Origin: Terriglobia bacterium
Lineage (GTDB): Bacteria > Acidobacteriota > Terriglobia > Bryobacterales > Bryobacteraceae
NCBI GenBank assembly: GCA_020073345.1
Contig: JAIQFI010000029.1
Coordinates: 1 to 64,000 of the forward strand
Direction of reading: 5' to 3'
DNA length: 64,000 nucleotides
Shown: positions 10,628-19,713 of the stretch, one piece after another
Position numbering within the stretch: the stretch's first letter is position 1
Layout of the letters: each line of letters opens with the position of its first letter
The notes under the pieces: model-generated
Database searches by the model: none
The model's input: the letters and a program-made list of their open reading frames with translations, nothing else
Told to the model about the DNA's origin: nothing
Program-made: the position numbers and the translations under genes

Positions 10628-11595
10628 TGAAACCAAGTGCCAGCAAGTACTCCGTAACACCGCTGTCGTTCGAAGGACTGAAGACCGTCCCGATCGCCGA
10701 GCGCGGCGGCAAGGTCCAGGTGAGCCAGTTCGCACGGCCGTTTCAGAAGGGCGAGGGCGTCGCGCGACTCATTGAATCCTTCCCGGAGATCCTGGCAGGG
10801 CAGGCCTTCCGTGGTGTTGTGGATGCCCTGAAGAGAGCCCGCGTCGAATCGCGCGCGATCCTGTGGGGCATGGGCGGCCACGTCATCAAATGCGGCCTGG
10901 GCGACGTGCTGCTGGACCTGATGCGGCGGGGCTGGGTGACGGCCTTCGTGATGAACGGCGCGGCATCGATCCACGATTTCGAGATCGCCATTGCGGGCCA
11001 GACCAGCGAAGACGTGGAGACCGTTCTGCCGGACGGGCGTTTCGGCGCGTCTGAAGAGACGGGTCGCGAGATGAACGTGGCGATCACCGAGGGTAATCGT
11101 CACGAGATCGGAATGGGCGAAGCGCTGGGGAAACATCTTCAGACGCTGGCAAAGGCGGAGTTCTCGCCGCACAGCGTGCTGGTGGGCGCCTACGGCGCGG
11201 CGGTTCCGGTAACCGTTCACGTTGCCATCGGCACGGATACCCCGCATACGCATCCGCGCGCCGACGGAGCCGCCATCGGAGAGACCACCCATCGCGATTT
11301 TCGCCTGCTGTGCTCGCTGGTACGAGGGCTTGACAATGGCGGCGTGTATCTTAATCTTGGATCGGCGGTGGTGCTGCCCGAAGTGTTCCTGAAGGCGGTG
11401 TCGGTAGTGCGCAACCTGGGGCACCCCCTGGCTGAATTCACCACCGTGAATTTCGATTTTCTACAGCATTACCGCCCGAAGGTCAACGTAGTGGAGCGGC
11501 CGCACGCGCGCTCGGGCGGACACGGCTTCGCCATCACCGGCCACCATGAAATTATGATCCCCCTGCTGGCGGCAGCGTTAGTAGAATTAAGCTGA
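10627..11595 (+). CDS. Deoxyhypusine-synthase-like protein
   Basis: 322 residues. The stretch NGAASIHDFEIAIAGQTSED (about 110-129) is the signature of deoxyhypusine synthase, which moves an aminobutyl group from spermidine to a lysine using NAD. The region where true synthases carry the catalytic lysine is replaced by a histidine-rich loop (VTVHVAIGTDTPHTHPRAD, near 200), and I see no equivalent of the usual GDM..K motif. This is a divergent bacterial homologue of unknown reaction; a related NAD-dependent transfer is possible. The GTG start overlaps the uvrA stop (TAGTG), so translation is coupled. Confidence 0.65.
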
Positions 11596-11599
11596 CGAA

Positions 11600-12304
11600 A
11601 TGACACCCTCCCGGGACAGGCGCGCTTTCTGGGGCTTCGAGGATCTGGCGCTGTTCCTGGGCGCCGTTCTTCCCGCCTGGCTGGTGGGCACGTTGGTGCT
11701 CCGATTCGGGCGGGCCCTGGCGCCGGGCGCGTTTTCAAACAACGCGGTGCGGGCGCTGGTGTTCCAGAGCGCGATTTACGCGCTTCTGGTGGGCGCGATG
11801 TACATGGTGATCACCTTTCGATATGGGCGGCCGTTTTGGAAGTCGATGGGCTGGGTGGCGCCGGAGCGGGGAGCGTGGTGGTGCGTTTTTGGCGGACCAG
11901 CCCTGGCCGGTGGACTCTCCGTGTTGGGCGTGATCCTGCACACGCCGACGATTCCCACGCCCGTGGAAAGCCTGATTTCCGGGCGCGGCTCGCTGGTGCT
12001 GGTGGCTTTCTTCGCGGTGGTGCTGGGTCCCTTATTCGAGGAACTGCTGTTTCGCGGGTTTCTACAACCCCTGCTGCAGCGAGCACTAGGCGCTTGGCCC
12101 GCCATTGTGCTGGCGGCAACCGGATTTGCACTTCTGCACGGCCCGGAATACCAGTGGGGCTGGCAGCAGCTGCTGGTGATTGGATTGGCGGGTGTGGCTT
12201 TTGGTTATGCGCGTTACAAGACCGGCTCCACCGCGGCAGGCGCGCTGCTGCATGGCGGTTACAATCTCACGTTTTTCGTGGGATACCTGATTCAAACGAG
12301 GTAA
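11600..12304 (+). CDS. CPBP-family intramembrane metalloprotease
   Basis: 234 residues with about six to eight membrane helices. The CPBP/Abi (CaaX protease-like) motifs are present in order: EELLFRG (EExxxR, about 144-150), FALLHG (FxxxH, about 172-177) and LLHGGYN (HxxxN, about 213-219). These glutamates and histidines form the active site in the membrane. Substrates of bacterial members are mostly unknown. It lies 4 nt after the DHS-like gene, so uvrA, that gene and this one may share a transcript. Its 3' end overlaps the convergent hpnK-like gene by 38 nt. Confidence 0.85.
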   Translation: MTPSRDRRAFWGFEDLALFLGAVLPAWLVGTLVLRFGRALAPGAFSNNAVRALVFQSAIYALLVGAMYMVITFRYGRPFWKSMGWVAPERGAWWCVFGGPALAGGLSVLGVILHTPTIPTPVESLISGRGSLVLVAFFAVVLGPLFEELLFRGFLQPLLQRALGAWPAIVLAATGFALLHGPEYQWGWQQLLVIGLAGVAFGYARYKTGSTAAGALLHGGYNLTFFVGYLIQTR

Positions 12305-13106
12305 GCTCGCGGAAGCTCACCAGCTTGACGCTCGCATCGGCGAGCGCCGCGCGAACCTCTGGGGATATAAGCGCTCGCAGCTCCTCCTCCCGACTTTCCT
12401 TAAGGCGAGTGCGGGCCGCACGCAGATCGTCGCCGCAACGGCCGGGATGGCACATGAACTCGGTCACGCCTTCCGGCAAGGCGCGGATCAGCTCGACTAA
12501 ATCATCGCTGCGATAGCGCCCGGTGAGACGGAATCCCGCGAACCAATCAGTCGAACGGCAGCGATGACGCGTGAGCGCGGCGCTAAAGCGCCCATTCATA
12601 AGACGCATGAGCTTATTGGTCCATGCCCTTTTCGCCCCGCCCACGCCGCCCGGCTGGAGCGGAAAATCAAACGGGCGCCGCACCCAGGGGATCCGAAACT
12701 CCTCGGAGATACGGGCGACGGCTTCCAGCACGGGAGGAAGCAGGTGCGTGTGCTTGTGGGTATCCAGATGCGTCGGACTCAGGCCAGCGTCGACAATGCG
12801 GCGGACTTGTTTGACCAGTTCGCCGTAGATGTGAATGCGCCCCAGCGCCACGTCGCGCACCAGTCGCGGGATGGTGGGCGGAAATCCGGGCGCTCCGACC
12901 AGCACCAGGTGGCAGCCGATATCGAGCGAAGGCGTTTCCCTGGCCAGACGCACGGCATCGTCGAACGCGGCACTTGTCGCTCCACCCGTGGCCATCAGCG
13001 TGGTCGCGGTCAGGATGCCGTCGCGATGGGCTTCAATAATTCCCGCGTTGATGTCGCGCGTGAAGCCGAAGTCGTCGGCATTGACGACCAGCTGTTTCGT
13101 CACCAC
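12267..13106 (-). CDS. ChbG/HpnK-family polysaccharide or hopanoid-associated deacetylase
   Basis: 279 residues of the YdjC-like fold. The metal-binding motifs are NADDFG (about 9-14) and HLDTHKHTH (about 117). The family includes ChbG, which deacetylates chito-oligosaccharides, and HpnK, linked to hopanoid synthesis; the length and N-terminus are closest to the HpnK type. The start is GTG 13106 (or 13103), overlapping the stop of mlaD by 7 nt. Placement at the end of an Mla lipid-transport operon is consistent with a role in outer-membrane lipid or glycan modification. Confidence 0.75.
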   Translation of the reverse strand: MVTKQLVVNADDFGFTRDINAGIIEAHRDGILTATTLMATGGATSAAFDDAVRLARETPSLDIGCHLVLVGAPGFPPTIPRLVRDVALGRIHIYGELVKQVRRIVDAGLSPTHLDTHKHTHLLPPVLEAVARISEEFRIPWVRRPFDFPLQPGGVGGAKRAWTNKLMRLMNGRFSAALTRHRCRSTDWFAGFRLTGRYRSDDLVELIRALPEGVTEFMCHPGRCGDDLRAARTRLKESREEELRALISPEVRAALADASVKLVSFRELTSFESGIPRKT

Positions 13107-14176
13107 AGCTTAAGCTGGATGGTGAGGAATTTCTTGGGATTCTTCCGGAAGTCCTTGAGCAGACCCTGCACTTCGCGCGAAGTTCCGTCGAGGCTTTCAA
13201 ACAGGCTCGGATCGTTCATCAGCCGCCCGATGGTTCCGTCGCCGTTGTTGACCTTGTCCAGAACGCTATCCAGCTTGCCCATTGAGGTGACCAGCTGGTC
13301 GTGCAGCTCGCTGCTGTTGAGCAGCTTGCTGACGGTGCCATCGCCCTTGTTGATGCGCGCGATTGTATCGCGCAGGTCGCCGATGGTTGCGCGGACCTCA
13401 TCGTACAGGGCGTCGTCCTTGAGGAGTTTGCCGGCGGTTCCCTGGCCCGCGTTGAGATTATCCACCAGAGTGTTAATCCGCCCCACGGTTCCCCGGACGT
13501 CCTGATACAGCGTATCCTCATGGATCAGCCGCCCCATGGTGCTATCGGGCGCGTTCAGAGCTGCGGTCAGGTTCTTGACGTCGTCCACGATTTCGACGGC
13601 ACGGTTGTAGAGCGTCTTGTCCACCAAGAGCGCCCCAATGGTCCCCTTGCCGCCTTGGATATCGTCTATGATTCCGTTGACTCGCTCCATGATTTTCTGC
13701 AGGGTGGCCAGAGTCGAGGAACTCTGCGCGAAGATATCCTCGATCTCGGGAGTATCGGCGCTGGGAATTTCCGAGCCGGCCCGGATGGTCTCGGGCTTGG
13801 TTCCCTTCTTGATGTTGACGTAGCGGCTGCCGAGCAGATTCTGCTGCGCGAGCTTGGCCTGCGAATCGACGGGAACCAGATTCAGGGCATCGTTATAAAT
13901 ACTCAGGGTGAGTTTCACGATCCGGCTCGGATCGGACGAGCCCGAGAGCTCCACCTTTTTCACTTTGCCGATCAGGATGCCGTTCAGCCGGACGGGCGTT
14001 GCTCCTTCCGTCATGGCGACGGAATCGGGCAGATAGGTGAACACCTCTGTGGTTGTGCGGAATAACGGGTTGACGCCGGACATCAGGATAATCAGGAAGG
14101 CCAAAAGGAGCAGCGCGAACATGGCCATGAGGCCGACTTTCAGCTGGGACCACGTCGATTTGCTGGTTGTAGGCAT
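13100..14176 (-). CDS. mlaD: MlaD-family (MCE domain) lipid-transport protein
   Basis: 358 residues. One N-terminal membrane helix (about 14-34) is followed by an MCE domain (about 42-125, ending in GSRYVNIKKG). MCE proteins form hexameric rings that pass phospholipids between inner-membrane transporter and outer membrane. The C-terminal part is a long helical region with repeating G.GT.GKLL / G.GTIG.L units, the type that builds tunnels in longer MCE proteins. Third gene of mlaE-mlaF-mlaD, starting 5 nt after mlaF. Confidence 0.88.
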   Translation of the reverse strand: MPTTSKSTWSQLKVGLMAMFALLLLAFLIILMSGVNPLFRTTTEVFTYLPDSVAMTEGATPVRLNGILIGKVKKVELSGSSDPSRIVKLTLSIYNDALNLVPVDSQAKLAQQNLLGSRYVNIKKGTKPETIRAGSEIPSADTPEIEDIFAQSSSTLATLQKIMERVNGIIDDIQGGKGTIGALLVDKTLYNRAVEIVDDVKNLTAALNAPDSTMGRLIHEDTLYQDVRGTVGRINTLVDNLNAGQGTAGKLLKDDALYDEVRATIGDLRDTIARINKGDGTVSKLLNSSELHDQLVTSMGKLDSVLDKVNNGDGTIGRLMNDPSLFESLDGTSREVQGLLKDFRKNPKKFLTIQLKLW

Positions 14177-14181
14177 GGCGC

Positions 14182-15039
14182 TCAGGCGCCTCCCGCGCGC
14201 AGGAACTTGCGGACATACGAGTCCTGGCTGCCTTGTAGCTCAGGCTCCGTTCCCTCGAAAACCAGGCGGCCTTCGTTCATGACCAGGAATTTGGTGCTCA
14301 CCTGGCTCAAGTCCCTTCCCCCGCCTGCCCGTTCGATCTGGCCACTGTTGGGATTGTAGCGAAAGTTCGCCATGAGATGCCCGTCCTGATAGCGATGCGT
14401 AACCATGATAGTGGCGGTATTGCGCAGGTCGCGTTCCTTGAGGATCAGGGCGACGATGGTGTTGGCGGTGATGGGGTCCAGGCCGGCCGTGGGCGAATCG
14501 TAGAGCAGCAAAGCGGGCTCGGCCACCACGGCGCGGGCGATCCCCACGCGGCGCCGCATTCCTCCCGATAGCTCGTTGGGAAACTTGTCGAGGGTTTGCT
14601 CCAATTCCACGAATCGCAGGGATTCTCGCACGCGCTCCTCGACCGTGCGGGCCGCACCGTTGCCATTCGAGTTGGCCGCCGCGGCGTGCTGCAGAACTCG
14701 CTGGTTGGTAAGAGGGTAGGCAACATTTTCAGCGACGGTAAGGGAATCGAACAATCCGCCCTCCTGGAACAGGATTCCGACCCGCGCCCGCATGTCGAAC
14801 AAGTCCTGCTCACGGAGGCGAGTGATCTCCTGATCGAAGAGCCAAACGCGTCCGGAATCGGGCCTCACCAGCCCCACCGCCACCTTGAGCAGCATGGTCT
14901 TTCCGCTGCCGGCAGCGCCCAGAACCACATAGGTCTGGCCGGGGCTCACCTGGAACGATACGTGATCGAGCGCCGCTGTTCCGTCAAAATGCAGGCTGAC
15001 GTCTTCGAAACGCAGGATAGTGGAATCGCCGGGTGTCAC
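14182..15039 (-). CDS. mlaF: Mla-type ABC transporter ATP-binding protein with altered Walker B
   Basis: 285 residues. Walker A is GAAGSGKT (41-48), the signature LSGGM (157-161) and the H-loop MVTHR. Walker B ends in LLLYDSP, so residue 182 is serine (codon TCG at 14496-14494) where the catalytic glutamate is expected. A further oddity is an insert of about 35 residues after the H-loop (GHLMANFRYNPNSGQIERAG). The N-terminal 15 residues of the helical domain also carry an alanine/asparagine-rich insert (115-131). It energises the MlaE permease. Gaps to both neighbours are 1-5 nt. Confidence 0.88.
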   Translation of the reverse strand: MTPGDSTILRFEDVSLHFDGTAALDHVSFQVSPGQTYVVLGAAGSGKTMLLKVAVGLVRPDSGRVWLFDQEITRLREQDLFDMRARVGILFQEGGLFDSLTVAENVAYPLTNQRVLQHAAAANSNGNGAARTVEERVRESLRFVELEQTLDKFPNELSGGMRRRVGIARAVVAEPALLLYDSPTAGLDPITANTIVALILKERDLRNTATIMVTHRYQDGHLMANFRYNPNSGQIERAGGGRDLSQVSTKFLVMNEGRLVFEGTEPELQGSQDSYVRKFLRAGGA

Positions 15040-15040
15040 T

Positions 15041-15805
15041 TTAAGTTACGAAAATACGGTTCCAGACATAGGTGATAAACGCCGTCAGCACGAAGATCCA
15101 GACCGACGAGGTGACCACGGCGCGCGTGGTGGACCGGCCCACGCCCTGCGTGCCGCCCGTGGTCCGCATGCCGTAGAAGCATCCCACCAGGGCAATGATG
15201 ATGGCGAAAACCAAGGGTTTGAGCAGACCCTGGGCCAAATCATTATATTCCAGAATCTGCCAGGCTGAGGTCCAGTATTCGGAAAACGTCAGACCCAGCA
15301 TGGTGCTGGCGATGAAATATCCGCCGGTCAGCCCGATGAAATCCGAAATGATGGTCAGCAACGGTAGTACCGTGGCCAGAGCGATCAACCGCGGGGTCAC
15401 CAGTTTCTGAATCGGATCGGTTCCCAGAGCGCGCATGGCGTCGATCTGCTCGGTGACCTTCATGGAGCCCAGCTCGCTGGCAATACCGCTGGCGTTGCGG
15501 CCAGCCACCAGCACTGCCGTCAGCACGGGGCCCAGCTCGCGCACCAAGGTGATGGAGACGATCTGGCCAACCTGGCCTTGCGCGCCGTACTGCGTCAAGG
15601 CGCGCGCCATCTGCAAAGCCATGACGATGCCGCTGAACAGCCCGATCAGGGACACGATGAACAGCGATCCGACTCCGATCACGTCCATCTGGATAAAAAT
15701 GTCGTCGGGGTAGTGCGGGCCGCGGAAGATATTGCGGAACGCCCGGATCCCCAGCAAAACAAACTCCTGAAACGCCTCGACTGGCGATTTTAGGATGTTG
15801 AGCAA
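15041..15805 (-). CDS. mlaE: Mla-type ABC transporter permease
   Basis: 254 residues of the MlaE/YrbE family, the membrane core of the phospholipid transporter. The family pattern is clear: VRELGPVLTAVLVAGR followed by GSMKVTEQIDAMRALGTDP, then four to five membrane helices. First gene of the mlaE-mlaF-mlaD-hpnK-like unit. The start appears to be TTG 15805 preceded by a GGGGGA site; no in-frame ATG is nearby. The gap to the divergent peptidase gene is only about 44 nt, so the two promoters must overlap. Confidence 0.88.
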   Translation of the reverse strand: MLNILKSPVEAFQEFVLLGIRAFRNIFRGPHYPDDIFIQMDVIGVGSLFIVSLIGLFSGIVMALQMARALTQYGAQGQVGQIVSITLVRELGPVLTAVLVAGRNASGIASELGSMKVTEQIDAMRALGTDPIQKLVTPRLIALATVLPLLTIISDFIGLTGGYFIASTMLGLTFSEYWTSAWQILEYNDLAQGLLKPLVFAIIIALVGCFYGMRTTGGTQGVGRSTTRAVVTSSVWIFVLTAFITYVWNRIFVT

Positions 15806-15849
15806 ACCGGATCCCCCGATAGTGTAGATGCTAACATTAGGTGCGCGCG

Positions 15850-16809
15850 ATGAAGGGTTTGACCGATATTCCAGGCATCCTGGTCGGCCACGCTTCCGAT
15901 TATGACGGATTGACGGGCTGCACGGCCATATTGTGCGAGGCTGGCGCGGCGGCGGGCGGCGACATCCGCGGCTCGGCTACGGGCACCGAAGAGTGGGATC
16001 TGCTCCATCCGCACCATGTGACCGAGCGCATTCACGCGGTGGTTCTGGCGGGCGGCAGTGCCTTTGGCCTCGAAGCGGCCAGCGGCGTTCGTCGCTACCT
16101 GGAACACAAAGGCGTGGGGTTCGAAACCGGAGCGGCGCGCGTGCCTCTGGTTCCCTGCGCGATTCTCTATGATTTGAATGTCGGGAAAAGCAGCGCACGG
16201 CCTACCCGGGAAATGGGCGAAGCCGCGGCCTCGGCAGCCACGGACGAAGCTGTGGCCGAAGGCGCAGTAGGGGCGGGCACCGGCGCGACCGTGGGGAAGC
16301 TGTTTGGGCTGGAGCGCGCCATGAAATCGGGCGTCGGCTCGTGGACCGTGGAGCTTACGGGCTCCTACGCCGGCGTGAAGGTGGCCGCGCTGGCCGCTGT
16401 AAACGCGGTGGGCGACGTGCGCGATCCCGCCACACGAAAGATTGTCGCGGGGGCGCGCATTACTCGCAACTCGATGGAATTCGCCGATAGCGCCCGTGCG
16501 ATGAAGGCCGGGGTACAATCGGGATTCTCGCGCGCGAACACGACGCTGGTGGTGGTGGCGACCAACGCTCGCTTGAACAAAGTGGAAGCCACCAAGCTAT
16601 CGCAACTGGCGCAGTTAGGGGTCGCGCGGGCGATCGATCCGGTGAATACGATGTCGGATGGCGATGTCACGATCGCTCTCTCGATCGGGAATGGCGCGGC
16701 GCCGATTGACGCGTTGGGAGTGGCGGCGGCCGAAGCAACGGCAGAAGCGATTCTGCGCGCGGTGCGCGAGGCGCGGACGCTCGGCGGGGTACCGGGCCTC
16801 AAAGCGTAA
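15850..16809 (+). CDS. P1-family peptidase (DmpA/L-aminopeptidase-like)
   Basis: 319 residues from ATG 15850 (MKGLTDIPGILVGHASDYDG), which has AGGTG upstream; GTG 15841 in the same frame is an alternative. Family P1 enzymes are N-terminal nucleophile hydrolases that cleave themselves and then release N-terminal or beta-amino acids. The family features seen are GGSAFGLEAASGV (about 59-71), a long Gly-rich middle, and ANTTLVVVATNA (about 230), where a threonine after ANT is the likely cleavage and nucleophile site. No signal peptide, so cytoplasmic. It starts divergently from mlaE and is followed 6 nt later by a GntR regulator. Confidence 0.8.
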   Translation: MKGLTDIPGILVGHASDYDGLTGCTAILCEAGAAAGGDIRGSATGTEEWDLLHPHHVTERIHAVVLAGGSAFGLEAASGVRRYLEHKGVGFETGAARVPLVPCAILYDLNVGKSSARPTREMGEAAASAATDEAVAEGAVGAGTGATVGKLFGLERAMKSGVGSWTVELTGSYAGVKVAALAAVNAVGDVRDPATRKIVAGARITRNSMEFADSARAMKAGVQSGFSRANTTLVVVATNARLNKVEATKLSQLAQLGVARAIDPVNTMSDGDVTIALSIGNGAAPIDALGVAAAEATAEAILRAVREARTLGGVPGLKA

Positions 16810-16815
16810 AGAATC

Positions 16816-17703
16816 ATGATGCGCTTGTGGCTGTCGAAGAACTCGGCGGCTAGCCTACGCGAACAGCTCGGCACGCAACTCACGCTCGGCGTCATCAGCG
16901 GCGACCTCAAGCCCGGCGAGAAGCTGCCCAGCGTGCGCGAACTGGCGCGGCGCTACGAAATTCATTCCAACACTGTGAGCGCAGCTTATCGAGATGTGGA
17001 AGGTCGTGGGTGGTTGGAAGTCCGCAAGGGCAGCGGCGTATACGTCCGCGATCTGCGCGAGCCGACGACGGGTAAGTCGTCGCTGGACGAACTGATCGAG
17101 GGTTTTCTGGCCGAAACCCGCGCGCGGGGATTTTCCGCGGGCGAGGTTCGTGCAGGCCTCGCTCAAGTGCTGGGGGCGGCTCCGGTTCGCCGGGTGATGT
17201 TGATCGAGCCCGAGCCTGAGCTCGGCGAAATTCTGGCCGCCGAGTTGCGCGGCCAGATAGCCCTGCCGGTCACGGCAGGGGTTCCCAACGGGTTCAACGA
17301 AGCCGCGGCGGTCGCTCTGATGAGCCGAAGGCATCTGCTGCCGCCAGGCGTTCCGCATCACTTTTTGCGGATGCGCTCGGTTCCCGAGTATCTGCAAGGC
17401 CAGACACGACCCGCCCCCGATGCGCTGATCGGCGTGGCCTCGTCCTCGCCCGAGATCTTGCGCAGGATTCGCACGATCCTGGCGGCGGCCGGTCTGGACC
17501 CGGAGGCTTTGGAATTTCGCGACGCGCGAGAAACCGGCTGGCGGCGCGGCTTAAGTACGTGCCAGTTCGTGATTACGGACGTTGTGACGGCACCACGGTT
17601 ACCGGCAAAATGCGTGGCCCGGGTATTTCGAGTGCTTTCGGACGCCTCCCTCGCGGAGCTAGGGCGATTCCTGGAGCTTGTGACAGATCAGAAAGTGTCC
17701 TAA
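16816..17703 (+). CDS. GntR-family transcriptional regulator
   Basis: 295 residues. The N-terminal winged helix-turn-helix (about 10-75) has the GntR pattern: LREQLGTQLTLGVISGDLKP, KLPSVRELARRY, and GSGVYV at the wing. It resembles the YtrA branch in its first 80 residues, but the 200-residue C-terminal part is not a recognisable UTRA, FCD or aminotransferase domain. It lies 6 nt after the P1 peptidase, so it may be co-transcribed and may control that peptidase or the divergent mla genes. Confidence 0.8.
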   Translation: MMRLWLSKNSAASLREQLGTQLTLGVISGDLKPGEKLPSVRELARRYEIHSNTVSAAYRDVEGRGWLEVRKGSGVYVRDLREPTTGKSSLDELIEGFLAETRARGFSAGEVRAGLAQVLGAAPVRRVMLIEPEPELGEILAAELRGQIALPVTAGVPNGFNEAAAVALMSRRHLLPPGVPHHFLRMRSVPEYLQGQTRPAPDALIGVASSSPEILRRIRTILAAAGLDPEALEFRDARETGWRRGLSTCQFVITDVVTAPRLPAKCVARVFRVLSDASLAELGRFLELVTDQKVS

Positions 17704-17710
17704 GCACCCC

Positions 17711-17731
17711 GGGCGTCGTCTTCAGACGCCC
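17711..17731 (+). terminator. Hairpin terminator after the GntR gene
   Basis: GGGCGTC (17711-17717), 7-nt loop, GACGCCC (17725-17731), then TTATTCT. It lies 8 nt past the stop of the regulator and just before the next gene, which therefore needs its own promoter or read-through. Confidence 0.6.
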
Positions 17732-17744
17732 TTATTCTGTGGCC

Positions 17745-18332
17745 ATGAAGGTTCTACTCGCACTGGCCATGACGGTGGTGTCCGGCGCTGTCGCAGCCGA
17801 GATCCCGACCGGGACCCATTTATTGCTCCGGATGGAGCATTCTGTGAGTTCACGGACAGCAAAGGTGGGAGATGGGGTTCATCTGCGAACCAGTGTCCCG
17901 ATCAGCGCTGGCGGCAGGATCGTGGTGCCCATGGGTAGCTATGCGCAGGGCGTGATCTCGGGTGTCAAACGCGGCAGGCGTGGGAAAGCCGAATTGCAGA
18001 TTCAACTGGTGACATTGATGTTGCCCAGCGGAGAAGTCTTTAATGTTTCGCCAAAGACTTCGTCCGTCGAGTCGGATAATAGTCGGCCGGTGACGTCGAG
18101 GCCGGCCTTGGGAACATACCCAGGTGCAACCCCGCTCGGTCTGACTATCGCAGGAGCAATCGCGGGCGGACAAATCGGCGCGCGTGTTGGCTTGGGAGTT
18201 GGCGTGGCCGTGGTCCTGATATCAGCCATCGCCGGCCATCGCCAGGAAGTGGAACTTCGTCAAGGCGCGGCGATGGATGTGGTTTTCGACCAGCCGACCA
18301 CCATCGAGCAGCTGAACAGGAGGATTCAATGA
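17745..18332 (+). CDS. Secreted hypothetical protein with glycine-rich segment
   Basis: 195 residues from ATG 17745; longer open frames upstream run into the GntR gene. A signal peptide (MKVLLALAMTVVSGAVAAE, cut near 19) is followed by a beta-rich domain (about 20-110; IPTGTHLLLRMEHSVSSR, GGRIVVPMGSYAQGVI). The segment 130-165 is rich in glycine and alanine and looks like a membrane or glycine-zipper stretch (IAGAIAGGQIGARVGLGVGV). The layout is common in Acidobacteriota envelope proteins of unknown role. I cannot name a family. Confidence 0.65.
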   Translation: MKVLLALAMTVVSGAVAAEIPTGTHLLLRMEHSVSSRTAKVGDGVHLRTSVPISAGGRIVVPMGSYAQGVISGVKRGRRGKAELQIQLVTLMLPSGEVFNVSPKTSSVESDNSRPVTSRPALGTYPGATPLGLTIAGAIAGGQIGARVGLGVGVAVVLISAIAGHRQEVELRQGAAMDVVFDQPTTIEQLNRRIQ

Positions 18333-18341
18333 TCAGAAGGC

Positions 18342-18569
18342 TTACGCGGCGGCGACGTGGGCGAGCGGAATGCCGTATCGCCCCAGCGCGGCTTCCACGT
18401 CCTTCTTCATCAGCCGCGACGCGTCGTAATCCACGGTGATCTTATCGAGCGACGGGGCCAGCTGGACCCGCACCATTCCATACACGCTATGAATCGCCGC
18501 GATGTGGGTATAGTCCTCTTCCTCGGTAAGCTTGCGCTCGAGATCGTAGTGGAGTGTGACCTTGGTCAT
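18342..18569 (-). CDS. Small HMA-like ferredoxin-fold protein lacking CxxC
   Basis: 75 residues from ATG 18569 (MTKVTLHYDLERKLTEEE). The pattern of strands and helices, and the segment ITVDYDASRLMKKDVEAALG, resemble heavy-metal-associated domains (copper chaperones). The metal-binding CxxC is absent, and no cysteine is present at all. A metal role is therefore unlikely without other ligands. Upstream extension would overlap trmJ and has no coding character. It lies 14 nt after the trmJ stop in the same direction and is probably the last gene of ribH-nusB-trmJ. Confidence 0.6.
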   Translation of the reverse strand: MTKVTLHYDLERKLTEEEDYTHIAAIHSVYGMVRVQLAPSLDKITVDYDASRLMKKDVEAALGRYGIPLAHVAAA

Positions 18570-18583
18570 GTTCGTGAAGAACT

Positions 18584-19303
18584 TTAGGATAACAGCTTCC
18601 AGCGAATCTGCCGCAGGATTCCCAGCCACACCTCGGCATCGTGCGCAGTGAGTTTCATGCGGCGAATCAGGCGGCGGAGCTTGAGTTCCGTCGATCCTTC
18701 CACGCGCTCGTGCACGTAGCCGGATTGCTCCAGGATCTCTTCCAGCATTGCAGTGATCCGCTCCAGATCGCCGGCCTTGGCGGCGCGTTTCGCCTCGGGC
18801 TCGGCCTTCGCGGCAGCCGGGCTGCGTACGATCTCGTACAGGCACACGGCCACGGCTTGGCCCAGGTTCATCGAAGCGTGTTCATCGCGCGTGGGGATCC
18901 GCATCAGCCAGTGGCAGTGGCTCATGTCAGCATTCGACAGCCCGAATTTTTCCGATCCAAAGAGCAGCGCCACGGGCGCACTCGCCAGCTTGCGAGCAAT
19001 CAGCTTGCCGCCAAGCTCCAGCCGCCGCAGCGGATGCTCCAGCGCGCGATGACCAATGGAGGTGGTGCCCACGACCAATCCACAATCGGCCACGGCCTCG
19101 CCCAGCGTCGCATATTCTTTCGCCTTTTCGAGAACCTTATAAGCCTTCACCGCCGAGCGGGCTTCCCGAAACGCCACCTCGTACGGATTGACCAGCCGAA
19201 GCTCCGTGCATCCGAAGTTACTCATGGCCCGGGCGGCCGCGCCGATGTTCAGAGGATTGCGCGGGGCTACCAAAACCACGCGTAAGGGATTTTTATGCTC
19301 CAT
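18584..19303 (-). CDS. trmJ: tRNA (cytidine/uridine-2'-O-)-methyltransferase TrmJ family
   Basis: 239 residues of the SPOUT/TrmH fold. VVLVAPRNPLNIGAAARAMS at 9-28 is the N-terminal motif, VALLFGSEKFGLSN (about 113) is the SAM-binding trefoil knot, and IPTRDEHASMNLGQAVAV is the knot exit. TrmJ methylates the ribose at position 32 of some tRNAs. The length and the C-terminal extension (after about 165, TELKLRRLIRRMKLTAHDAE) fit TrmJ rather than TrmL. It starts 11 nt inside nusB. Confidence 0.85.
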   Translation of the reverse strand: MEHKNPLRVVLVAPRNPLNIGAAARAMSNFGCTELRLVNPYEVAFREARSAVKAYKVLEKAKEYATLGEAVADCGLVVGTTSIGHRALEHPLRRLELGGKLIARKLASAPVALLFGSEKFGLSNADMSHCHWLMRIPTRDEHASMNLGQAVAVCLYEIVRSPAAAKAEPEAKRAAKAGDLERITAMLEEILEQSGYVHERVEGSTELKLRRLIRRMKLTAHDAEVWLGILRQIRWKLLS

Positions 19304-19712
19304 CGCGGCGAACGGCGTCTAGGACTCCGTTAATAAACGCGACCGACTCGTCGGTGGAGAACTTTCGGGCAAGCTCCAGCGCTTCGTCGATCACCACCGG
19401 AGCGGGCGTGCCCACATCGGTCATCTCGTAAACGGCGAGGCGCAGGATGTTCCGATCCACGGCAGGCATGCGATCCAGACGCCAGTGATCGGACTTGGCG
19501 GCAATGCGCTGATCGATCGCGGCGGCCTGTTCGGTAGCGCCGCGAACCAGCGATTCCATGAACTCGTCGGGTTGGCCCGGAGTCGGATCCTCCTCTTCCG
19601 AATCCAGAGTTTTGTAGAATGCGGCGATTGCGTCATCCACGGGCTGCTGGCGCAAGTCGCAGGAGAACAGGACCTGGAGAGCGCGCTGGCGGGAGCGGTG
19701 ACGGGCAGGCAT
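19293..19712 (-). CDS. nusB: Transcription antitermination factor NusB
   Basis: 139 residues, normal for NusB, an all-helical RNA-binding protein that joins NusE in rRNA antitermination. The N-terminal [17 protein letters not shown] and the C-terminal [20 protein letters not shown] then FINGVLD are the family signatures. It starts 1 nt after ribH and overlaps trmJ. The ribH-nusB order is widely conserved. Confidence 0.93.
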   Translation of the reverse strand: MPARHRSRQRALQVLFSCDLRQQPVDDAIAAFYKTLDSEEEDPTPGQPDEFMESLVRGATEQAAAIDQRIAAKSDHWRLDRMPAVDRNILRLAVYEMTDVGTPAPVVIDEALELARKFSTDESVAFINGVLDAVRRDGA

Positions 19713-19713
19713 A

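Noticed and set aside
13301-14065. Open frame of 254 codons opposite mlaD
   Set aside because: Shadow of the MCE-domain gene; no start signals.
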